Made by a program: the position numbers and the translations under genes. 64,000 bases of DNA, from positions 90,548,628 through 90,612,627 of the forward strand of contig NC_069124.1 in NCBI RefSeq assembly GCF_026914265.1. Reading direction: 5' to 3'. This document shows, in pieces, positions 37,501-50,174 of the stretch. The notes under the pieces are model-generated. The model was not told the origin of the DNA and made no database searches. It saw nothing but the letters and a program-made list of their open reading frames with translations. Numbering within the stretch: the stretch's first letter is position 1; each line of letters opens with the position of its first letter. Source of the stretch: Mya arenaria (taxonomy: Eukaryota > Mollusca > Bivalvia > Myida > Myidae).

Positions 37501-40500
37501 ACTTTGTTGCAAATTGCATGTATCTGTGTTTAAATGATATAACAAAATACCTTTTAAACATTTCTTTTAATAGCTGAACTTATATCATCAACATATATGA
37601 AATAAATCACAAATTGAAATTGTTTCGCCTTTAAATGACCTAAATCTAACCATTCTTCATGTATAACAGTGGTTGGTCATGTATTGATTCTCACTATTAA
37701 TATAACTGTACTCAAGGGCCTTCCACAGTGCAAAGATCGTTTGAGGGACCAATTTTCTTTTAATTTCATTCTTTTGTTTAGTTTTTAGGTTAATTAGTAA
37801 GCAATACTAGATATATCCGTTGCAACATGTGAAGCTGTAATTATGAGTCGAACAAACTTGACGAAAGAAGATTTTATCAGATTTCCAATCGGAAAGGAAT
37901 TGCATTTTCCGTAAATATATTTATATAAAATGAATATGTTTTTTGTAATGTTAGAGATGTAACCATGAAACGAATTTAATCCACTATTTTTTTATATATT
38001 TTTTTCAATATCTTACTTATTTAAAAAAAACACACACAAAACAACATTGTTGATAGGTAGTCTGGTGCATTTGACACAGAAACATAGTTATATTGTCTGA
38101 TTAAATATTCTTTTGTAAAATCTGGTCAACTCCTCATTACCCCAACACATGTCATGAAGGATGGATATTTTACTCCTTTGGTAATTTTAATAAAAATCTA
38201 ATTCGAAGTCTATAATTGCCAATCATTTTTTTCATATTTATGGTAGGCAAATACATATATGCAGTGACCGTGGTGTTTAAACCACATTTATACTTGATAA
38301 AATTGCATCGGTCATCTATTGGATGTAGGTCATCCTGATTACATACATGTATAACCAAAGCTTGTTGACTTTACCTTGCAGTTGGTTTATGACTCGCTGC
38401 TCTCGGGCGACGGCGGAGACGGTGTTGCAAGCGGCTGAGCGGCTCGGATACGGCAACACGCTGTTGAGGGAGAGCACCACGCACATCAGTACCGGAAGTT
38501 ATGTCATCTCAAAACTCGTCAGGGACAAACAGTGCGTACACCTCAGCTATAAGATCCGATAGGCGTCCTTGTATGGCCAGTTTCCACTATAGTTTGAACA
38601 AGATTACCATTTAAAATAATTCATAACGTGTTTTGTTTCATATTTTCATGAGGGAATCTCTCTTTTCTCGACCAACAGTGAAATTTCTTGTCTGAATATA
38701 TTCCTCTTGTCATGTGCTTTCAGAACTAATGGTGTGCAGTTTGACCACTACGAAGTGATACGAGTGGCTGGCGGGTACCAAATAAAAGTTGAAAATAAGG
38801 TATAACATTAAGTTTCGTCAAAACGCACAGTCATCTTATATAGTTATGACAACGAACATTCTCTTCGCGGGGTATTCATATGATACAAAATAAACACTTT
38901 GTATGCGACGTGTTTAACCGTAAGCACAAACGATTTAGGTAATTATTATAGTTACTCAAACTTTCAAATCGTGTTTAACTTTTTGATGCGGAGGAATCAA
39001 AGTACACAGACTCACGCATGTCGACGGCTTAAAGACGGTATCATCACAGTTTGACTTTGACTCGCGTATGTCGACGGCTTAGAGACGGTATCATCACAGT
39101 TTGACTTAGACTCGCGTATGTCGACGGCTTTGAGACGGTATCATCACAGTCTGACTTAGACTCACGTATGTCGACGGCTTAGAGACTGTATCATCACACT
39201 TTGACTTAGACTCGCGTATATCGACGGCTTAGAGACGGTATCATCACAGTCTGACTTAGACTCGCGTATATCGACGGCTTAGAGACGGTATCATCACAGT
39301 CTGACTTACACTCACGTATGTCGACGGCTTAGAGACGGTATCATCACAGTCTGACTTAGACTTGCGTTTGTCGACGGCTTAGAGACGGTAACATCACAGT
39401 CTGACTTAGACTCGTGTATGTCTACGGCTTAGAGACGGTATCATCACAGTCTGACTTAGACTCACGTATGTCGACAGCTTAGAGACGTGACGGTATCATC
39501 ACAGTCTGACTTAGACTCACGTATGTCGACGGCATAGAGACGGTATCATCACAGTTTGACTTACACACGGTATCATCACAGTCTGACTTACACTCACGTA
39601 TGTCGACGGCTTAGAGACGCTATCATCACAGTGTGACTAAGTCTCACGTATGTCGACGGCTTAGAGACGGTATCATCACAGTTTGACTAAGACTCACGTG
39701 TGTCGACGGCTTAGAGACGGTATCATCACAGTTTGACTAAGACTCACGTGTGTCGACGGCTAAGAGACTGTATCATCACAGTTTGACTAAGACTTGTGCG
39801 TGTCAACGGTTTAGAAACGGTATCAGCACAATCTGACTCAGACTCTAGAAACGGTATCACAACAGCCTGACTTAGACTCGTGCATATCGACGACCTAGAA
39901 ACGGTAGCACCACAGTGTGACTTAGACTCGTGTATGTCGACGGTTTAGAAACGGTAACAACACCGTGTGACTCAGACTCGTGTATGTCGACGGTTTAGAT
40001 GTCGACGATCTAGAAACGGTATCACCACAGTCGGACTCAGGCTCGTGTTTGTCGACGGCTTAGAGATGATATCACCACAGTCGGACTCAGACTCATGTAT
40101 GTCGACGGATTAGAGACGGCATCAGCACAGTCTGACAGAGACTCGTGTATGTCGACGGTTAAGAAACGGTATCAGCACAGTGTGACTCAGCCTCGTGTAT
40201 GTCGACGGATTAGAAACGGTATCAGCACAGTGTGACTCAAACTCATGTATGTCGACGGTTTAGAAACGGTATCACCACAGTGTGACTCAGACTCGTGTAT
40301 GTCGACGATTTAGAAACGGTATCACCACCGTCGGACTCAGACTCGTGTATGTCGACGGCTTAGAAACGGTATCACCACCGTCAGACTCAGACTCCTGTAT
40401 CTCGACGGTTTAGAAACGGTATCAGCACAGTGTGACTCGCACTCGTGTATGCCGACGGCTTAGAAACGGTATCAGCACAGTCTGACTAAGACTCGTGTAT

Positions 40501-43500
40501 GTCGACGGTTTAGAAACGGTATCTGCACAGTGTGAATCAGACTCGTGTATGTCGACGGCTTAGAAACGGTATCAGCACAGTCTGACAGAGATTCGTGTGT
40601 GTCAACGATGTAGAAACGGTATCACCACAGTCGGACTCAGACTCGTGTTTGTCGACGGCTTAGAGATGATATCACCACAGTCTGACTCAGACTCATGTAT
40701 GTCGACGGATTAGAAACGGTATCAGCACAGTGTGACTCAAACTCATGTATGTCGACGGTTTAGAAACGGTATCACCACAGTGTGACTCAGACTCGTGTAT
40801 GTCGACGATTTAGAAACGGTATCACCACCGTCGGACTCAGACTCGTGTATGTCGACGGCTTAGAAACTGTATCAGCACAGTGTGACTCAGACTCGTGTAT
40901 GCCGACGGCTTAGAAACGGTATCAGCACAGTCTGACTTAGACTCGTGTATGTCGACGGTTTAGAAACGGTATCAGCACAGTGTGACTCAGACTCGTGTAT
41001 GCCGACGGCTTAGAAACGGTATAAGCACAGTCTGACTTAGACTCGTGTATGTCGACGGTTTTGGAACGGTATCACCACCGTGTGACTCAGACTCGTGTAT
41101 GTCGACGGTTAAGAAACGGTTTCTGTACAGTGTTAATCAGACAGAATCAGACTCGTGTATGTCTACGGCTTAGAAACGGTATCAGCACAGTCTGAGAGAG
41201 ACTCGTGTACGTCGACTGTTAAGAAACGGTTTCTGCACAGTGTAAATCAGACTTAATCAGACTCGTGTATGTCGACGGATTAGAAACGGTATCAGCACAG
41301 TCTGACTTAGACTCGTGTATGCTAACGGCTTAGAAACGGGATCAGCACAGTGTGACTCAGACTCGTGTATCTCGACGGTTTTGGAACGGTATCAGCACAG
41401 TCTGAAAACGATTTGTTAAAATGAATGAGAACGTGTACATTGACTGTTTTTAATACAGTCACATTGGATACAGAAATAAGTAAAAATCAAGCCAACTAGT
41501 TGTACTGTGAGACTTACTGAAACGTGTAGTGTAATAACATTCATGATTCAACATTTGATATCCTAGCACGAGCCGATGACGTGCCTGACAGAAGTGATGC
41601 ACTACTTCCAACGCACGTGCGGGCGGGGCACAGTGATGCTCACGACTAATGACCGTCGGAAGCTGCAGGTGGAGGCCCAAGAGGAGCCCAGCTATGTTAC
41701 CCGCTTCCCGCGTAAGTCACTGTGAGGCGTTGAGCGATAGAAAGCTTTGGAAAACGTACGCTTAACTAAGCAATAGCATGTGTTAAACTCATTTTCACTA
41801 AGATTTGAAAGACTTCCAAAATCTTTTAAATATTTTAACTGAGAAATAAATTACTTGTTGTCACGCGTCCAAAATAACCGTATATATGTTTATCTTTTTT
41901 ACTATTCATCCTTTTCAGGCCCAGCATCACAAGTTGCAGGTATGTTAAAACTATGTTTTTAAAGTTGTCACTTGGTTTCAATTACATTTCTGTCGGTGTC
42001 AAGTTTTGCGAATTACATACTAGTCTTTGTCACGTTTTGCGGACTTCTTTTCACGTTTTGCGGACTTGTTTTCCCGTTTTGCGGACTTGTTCTCACGTTT
42101 TGCGGACTTGTTTTCAATTACACACTGGTCTTTTTCACGTTTTGCGGACTTGTTTTCATGTTTTGCGGACTTGTTTTCACGTTTTGTGGACTTTTCTTCA
42201 ATTACACACTTGTCTTTGTCACGTTTTGCGGACTTTTTTTCAATTACACAGTTGTCTTTGTCACGTTTCGTGGACTTGTTTTCAATTACACAGTTGTCTT
42301 TGTCCTGTTTTGTGGACTTGTTTTCAATTACACACCTGTCTTTGTGACGTTTTGTGGACTTTTTTTCAATTACACACCTGTCTTTGTCACGTTTTGTGGA
42401 CTTATTTTCAATTACACAGTTGTCTTTGTCACGTTTTGTGGACTTTTTTTTCAATTACACAGTTGTCTTTGTCACGTTTTGCGGACTTGTTTTTCAATTA
42501 CACAGTTGTCTTTGTCACGTTTTGTGGACTTGTTTTCAATTACACAGTTGTCTTTGTCACGTTTAGTGGACTTGTTTTCAATTACAAACTTGTCTTTGTC
42601 ACGTTTTGTGGACTTGTTTTCAATTACCTTTCTGTCTGAGTCACACTATATTTCTATCAAATTATTCACACAAATATCACATTTTGGAAATTGTGATCAA
42701 AACATTGACAAGAAATCAAACAGCTATAAGATATTGTCTAAATTCTATGATGAAACTAGTTTTATATATTCTTATTTTTCTCGATATAACCAGTTACCCC
42801 CCTTCTTTTCTTTCAGTGCAAGATCACGTCGAACCCGAGCCAGGTATGTGTTCATTACTGACCCTAGACAGTGTGTGGCCGCTGCATATAAACAGTTTAT
42901 TTCCACATGGCAACCCTTTCCCCACGTGCCACACACATCATCCATAAAACTAAAGCTTTACATATATTCAAAAGTAGACCCAGTTTGTAGTAGTCGTCTT
43001 TTTCCAACTAAGTAGGCTGTTGTATAAACTTTACTTTTCCACAATGACCACCATGTAATGCTTTAATGTAATTTATATCAAGTTTACATTCGTGCAGTAA
43101 CAGAAGCACGTGTCACTACATCCCAAGAAAATATAAATTGAAATTTTATGTTACACAATAGCTACATGTCTGACCAGCAATATTCATAAAGCTTCTTACT
43201 AAAAATGTTCAAACATGAACAAAATCGATTTATTAACAACGAATATATTAGATATCCTCTAGTTTTTCACCACATTTGTTCATATGCATTTATTATGTGC
43301 ACCATTTTCTTTCTTATTTTCAAACTATTAGAGTGAAAACATTGTTATTTTTCATAAAATTGAATTTATAAAACAACAACATTTTTCACTTAGTTGAAAA
43401 TGTTTCCTAAGATGCTTTACGAGTTCGACCCCAGGCGCGATCGGGTACATGTGCCATGTTGCCATGACAGCTTTCTTAACTGATGTTTGTATCCCATATA

Positions 43501-46500
43501 TTAAATTCCGGTTAAATTTGTACATGTATACCTTTTTGTAGCGGAAAGACTTATCTATAGCAATGTTGCCCCAACGAAACCCGGTATGACTATCACAATA
43601 TGTATTCTGCTTTTTGAAGTTAAACAGTACTGTTGGCATGCTTTACCTCATTGACATTGCTTATTGCACACTATTTCAAAATGCTAGTTTCTTAGACCGC
43701 GGACCTATGGTTTATAGGTCCATGCTTAGACGTTTCGTTTTAGACGCACGATTATAACTCCCTCTCCCTCTTCTTTTCCCCACTGTTACCCTATTGTGCA
43801 ATGTATGCATGTAGAGTTTATTGAGGAGTTCGTGAAAATATCCTGGTTACCTTTTATAGATATCAAAGTAATTGCTATCTTAAAATGGATACTTTATATT
43901 TATCTTCAACTTTTTTCTCTGTCCGAAACATTCAGCATGTCATGCAGACAGTAACAGTAATACATCCTTGCACATCGAATATAATTACAATAATTAACTG
44001 GAATTAACACAGTACAAATTTCGCTTATTAAAATCCAAAGGAGTAAACTCTTAGCTTCAAAATCGTAATATATACTATACACTCCCGCCAAAACAGTGCC
44101 TTAAAGCACGGAGATAAGAAGACAAAATCAGTGTCTCACTGATTTAGCAGTGACAAAATCCTCGTGCACGGAATATATAGCAAACCAATCAAAAGTGTAT
44201 GGTATTGTCTATAAGCCTATCAAAAATGTAGACGTATTTCAAGTACAGGTAATAATTAGATGACATGAAGTAATATATTCTTGATAAATAATGTGTATAG
44301 TGAGCGTATCGAACCAGCTCTTCATAATCATTAAGACCATGAGCTTACTAGTATCTGACTGGCTTGAAATACAACCTCATTGGCTGACGCATTGTCAACG
44401 TAAAATCTGACTCAGGGAGTGTGTAACGGATGAGTAGCATTTGGCAGACCAAACACGAACATTGAAATTGTAAATAATTTAGCATAATACTTATTGTATT
44501 CTAAAGGTAATTTAACGCTATTTTAAATGCAACACAGCTTACCATACTGACTGAAATGTGACTGAATCCGTTAAGAGATATGAGCGTGTTGCAAGTTTCG
44601 CAGCTTACTGAGGAAATAAAGTAGATATAGACAATGTTTGGTAAGAGTGCTCTTCCGTTCCGTACTGTTGCAACTGATGACAGCGCTTCAAATTAAATGT
44701 TTTTCAAAGGCAATCTCATTTGAGTGAATTTTACTAATAATTTGGCTATTTCTCGCATATAGCCTTTTGAAATATTTTTTCTTCTTTATTCCCTGTATTT
44801 AACACAATTTATAGATACTAAACATTACACTATTGATAATTATTTGATAATTTATTAAAACTACACCATGTCTATATAATAGTTCTCTAACACTGTTAGC
44901 TTCAGAGAAGACATGTTATATCAATTTTTAGCGGACTGTTTAATTTGTAATTTTAAATCCATATTTCAATCTAATCGTCCTCATAATGGTCACACTGAAG
45001 ATACTATACGGTTGAGTTCCATTTCATGTACATGTTGCAGATTATGACGACCACGGTCCGGCCCCTCCTTCGTGGAGCAAGGGAAGTTCCTCCAGGCAGC
45101 CGCAAGTGGAGGGTGGTGGAAGTGGTAAGTGTTTCTCCCTAACACCACTACTGGCGTGTGGGTCGTACCTAGTCAGCACATTGCTGTACCACATACATGT
45201 AGATTACATAGTTTCCTAAATACAATCGCGTGTATATATGTAAACGGTTATATTTGGAAATCACCAATTGTGCTATAAATTACAAACTTGATCATTTAAC
45301 TCTTTACAGAAGATCGACTGTTTATGTCAAATTGTTGCTATGCATAATTTACTTTACTATACTGAATAAACAAGTTTAACTTAGTGAGGAAAGAGTTTTA
45401 TAAACTTTATTGCGCTAGAAAACATTCACGATGCACACAACTATATGTGCCGGATCGTTTTTGTTCTGTGATTTTAGTTTGTAACTAAGCGTGTGTTCAT
45501 GTTATGGCTGCTCACATAGTTTCGGCAAATCTAATATTCCAATGTTTAAAGGGATTAGACACCAGATGGGCCCTAAATCGGCAAGTACAATATTTCCTCA
45601 AACAAGCCGAGAATTATACGAGCTAGTATGTGGTCGATAATTCATACATTTACATGACTTAAAGAGCAAGCACAGCAATCATGTCGCCCGACACGCTGTC
45701 TCAGCCGAGTGTCCCCATTTAAAAATAGCTCGGAATTGTTTCCTCGTACAGAAAACAGGGCGGAACACATTGCATGTCACGCGATCGGCTCGGTGCCTAC
45801 GTTGATTTCCAGCAGTTTTTTTTGCACAATTTTCTTTGTTTTCTTTCAATTGTATCAACTGGTGTCTAGTCTCTTTAATATTATGTTTAATTTAGTAGCA
45901 TTGATATCACACAATACTGCACTAATATAGTATACATGTAATGGTCTTAGTAACTAACAAATTTGGGCATTCTTTATTATTTGTTTGGCCATTTCTATGG
46001 CATTTGTGATCATCGGTGAACAATGTTAAGCAGTGTTAAGCATTCATGAATTCTGAATAAGATTCAAGCAATTTTATATAAAAAAAACACGGGAACTGTA
46101 TGGTACGCCCGTAATTCTATTGGTCTAAGCATGGTTTGAGAACTTAATGAGTTTTTTATCAAAGGTATTTTTGGAGTCCGATACAAAAATGATACGGTAA
46201 CAAATCTAGCCTAGTTACAGTTTGTATCTTATTGCGCAAAATGTTCTTGCTCATGGCGTAAGGCTGAGTATTGAAAATGGAGACAAGGGTAGGGTGTCAG
46301 TGTTGCTGTGCAGTAAAACTGGTGTTCCCTCTATAGTGGTAATGCGCGACAGGCGACTGTCTGGCGCGATGGTCGGCTCCCGACAAATCATGCCGCCGTC
46401 CCTGGAAGAGGAGGTCAGGTTCCGCACGCTTGAACAAGGTATAGGAACGCATGAAGGCTGCTAAAGATTGTGACCGCGGGTCAGAGTTGATATCCCTGAT

Positions 46501-49500
46501 TGAGTTATAGCTATTTATCAGCTATTTAGCTTATAAATTTTACCTGTCAAGTAACATTCCCGCCATATCCACACCATTCCCGGCATATGCACAACATTCC
46601 CGCCATATGCACAACATTCCCGCCATATGCACAATATTCCCGCCATATGCACAATATTCCCGCCATATGCACAGCATTCCCGCCATATGCACAATATTCC
46701 CGCCATATGCACAATATTCATGCCATATGCACAACATTCCCGCCATATGCACAATATTCCCGCCATATGCACAACATTCCCGCCATATGCACAATATTCC
46801 AGCCATATGCACAATATTCACGCCATATGCACAATATTCACGCCATATGCACAATATTCCCGCCATATGCACAATACACAACATTCCCGCCATATGCACA
46901 ATACACAATATTTCCGCCATATGCACAATACACAACATTCCCGCCATATGCACAATACACAACATTCCCGCCATATGCACAATACACAACATTCCCGCCA
47001 TATGCACAACATTCCCGCCATATGCACAATATTCCCGCCATATGCACAATACACAATATTTCCGCCATAAGCACAACATTCCCGCCATATGCACAATATT
47101 CCCGCCATATGCACAATACACAATATTTCCGCCATATGCACAACATTCCCGCCATATGCACAATATTCCCGCCATATGCACAACAGACAAAGCAACGCTT
47201 AATACTTCACTTGAAACGGGTCGTTTGTCTTTCTGTGAAATTGACAGGTTTTGCCAGTTTATATTGGGAAACTTTCCTTTATGATTTTTGCTTCTACAGA
47301 AGATTTAAAGCTAACACACAACGCATACTAAACTAGCCTTCTTATAACTAACCCTCTGATATACTTGCTTTAGTTATTCTTGTATTGCCTCTGATATACC
47401 TGCGTTAGTTATTCTTGTATTGCCTCTGATATACCTGCGTTAGTTATTCTTGTATTGCCTCTGATATACTTGCGTTAGTTATTCTTGTATTGCCTCTGAT
47501 ATACTTTCTTTACTTACTTTTGTATTGCTATTTTTTCTTTGGTGTTTGTTTTCAAATTTTCATTTCGATGTTTGACAAAAATGATTCATAGCATTTGCCA
47601 ATGAATGCTCGTATAAACAAACATTAAAGATTCTGACAGGGTGCAGGTCTGCCTGGATACCTGAGTATTTGCTACTTTTAAAAATAAAAAAGATACTCAG
47701 TTTCTTAAAAGCATACACCTTAATGTTATTGCAAGATAAAGTTAGCGTACATACTAGAGCTCATCGATATAGACTTATTATAGAAACACTTAGATTAGAA
47801 ATACAACTTAATAGAGTGACTCAATTAATGTAGCGTACTATTTTAAATGGATGACGTGTTAACGCGTATTTGCATGAAAGGTTTATGAAGGTTGTGTTTA
47901 GGGTTGTTTGCATGTATGTTGTAGAGGGGATGGCGGCGCTGGACAAGGTGATCGAGGGCGAGCTCCAGACAGACAGAGAGTACGTCAACGTCACCCAGGA
48001 GCTTGGTAAGCCGCGAAACACGCACTTGCCGAGATGCGAAACTCGCATGCTGCACTTTGTTGTTGCATTGAATTTAATAAAAAAACGTATGCGATGTTTA
48101 AACATGGATATGCTTGTGCAAGAGTTTTAAATAGCCATACATCGTTTGTTCTACGACGATGACTATTACATCGCTTTCAAAATTATTCATTGTTTATGAT
48201 GCTGGTAAACATGAAACTATATGAAAAGGAACACATTTACGATTTCTCAAAATACTGTTGAAAAGGGAGAAAAAACGAGTTACAAACGAAAAACAGAAGT
48301 CTGAATAGTTGCTTTAAGATTGAGACACCTGCTGTTTCAGGTGGCCGCTGCGTTCCCCCACCGATGCCGCACATGCACCATTCTATGTCGGCGCCTGGCT
48401 ACGTGAACCAGGAGATGGATCAGGAGGTGAAGGAGGCACAGACCCTCCCGGTCGCCCCTCCCCCGCCTCGCGACCCCATCGGTGAGATATTCGTAGTGAA
48501 TTAAAGTAATTGAATAACCATTGCCACGCATTCAGTCTAGGCCACACTTCCGGTTGTAACTTAACTTAATTTATAACTCGATTTTTCAAAGTGTATTATG
48601 ATAGATATACTATCATAAATAATAAACAATGTTCCCCAAAAATATATAAAGCAGCCATTTGGTTGATTTAAATTTACTCTAGGTATTGTATGCACAACAC
48701 TTACTTCGCTAAAATTTACCCTCCAGTGAAGGGCGGACCGCAGGCCTCGCCATACCCGCACACATCATCTCTGAGGTCCACCAAGTCGTTTAGTGGCCCA
48801 GCCTCCCCGCGGGACGACAAGCCCTCCCAGCTAGAACAGAGCCTCGCTAACGTTACCCTCCGTAAAACTGGAAATAAACCCGCTTCGTCTGCAAGCCCGT
48901 TACAACAACAACAGGCGTACAGATCAAACGTTTCTAAATCAGTGAATACAGTGATCAAATCTCCTGACTCGCCGAATAACTTTCCAGTATGGGAAAAATC
49001 ACAAACAAATGTGTTAAAGACAAACGTTCCGCAAGCTCAGGAAGTGCCTAACATGGACGTGCCAAGTGCCTCTTCCACCACTTCCGGTGTAGACGGCCGG
49101 GCTCCAGGTGGAGTTGGCACGTTACTTAAGAGGTTCGAGGTGCAGAGCAATTCGCAGTCCCTGGTGAGCGAAAAAACTGTGGTCAAGAAAGGTATTATTC
49201 CAAAAACTTTCTCTCTTGACTAAAATAACTGATGTTAAATACATTTCTCATAATCAATACACTCGAGCTAATTCATAACCTTTGAAATGTCTTATTTATT
49301 TCTGAACATGTGTATAAACTTGTTTTCCTTTAACCCATTACTTTCTGCACGGTAAAACACTCTCGCTTGTCTGCATTGTTATATTCTCAGAAGGAAGGAA
49401 CATATAGACGTCGCTTCGTCCGTCCGCTCGTCCGTCTGTTCGTCACACCCTTGTCCGAAAAGTAGCTTCATATTTTCTGACTTGATTGAAATGAAACTTA

Positions 49501-50079
49501 TTTAAAGGTATAATAAAGATTGATGATAATAGGAAGGAAGTAAAGTGCACAAGAACCTGAATCATATCATACATGTTTACAAAGTTATCTCCCCATAACC
49601 ATTCTTTCATAATCGGTGCCTGTCCGGTCCATATCTTGGAAGGTGGGATTATAATGATGTTTGAAATATAAAAAGCTGGTGATAATATATATAATTATTT
49701 ATATGGTGACACATTATGCCCGACAAATTTCTTTAGTTTCTCATTTTAACCAACTTTTGTCGGAAATGGGCTCATTTCTTTGCGACTTATATAAATAAGT
49801 ATTCCCATTTTTTTCCATCATATTTTATTTGTTATAAAAAATCAAAAATACTTTTTTTTCATCTGTGTGCATGTTATGAAAATGTTCAACTTTTGTATGA
49901 TAATGCTTCAACCATTCACCTTCTACCAACACATTGTATAAAAAGTTCTGCCTTTCCATTGACAATGGGCGTTTGGGAAGCATCCATCGCCTTCAGCGAT
50001 TCACTTGTATATATATATATACTGCCTTCACTGTGTATTTACTTTAATAAAGCACACATATACATGTCCAGTAGCCGTT

Positions 50080-50174
<95 letters not shown>

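Noticed and set aside
41953-43015. Plus-strand ORFs to 347 codons and a minus Lys-rich ORF of 144 codons
   Set aside because: They cover the 42-bp minisatellite in STAP intron 10; no domain and only repeat peptides.
43906-44091. Short minus-strand ORF in STAP intron 11
   Set aside because: AT-rich, no domain, no splice partners; chance ORF.
24010-47183. CRISPR-like regular spacing of repeats
   Set aside because: The arrays have no unique spacers and lie in an animal genome; they are minisatellites.
46540-47336. Many overlapping ORFs of 98-249 codons on both strands
   Set aside because: All come from the 20-bp repeat, which lacks stops in every frame.
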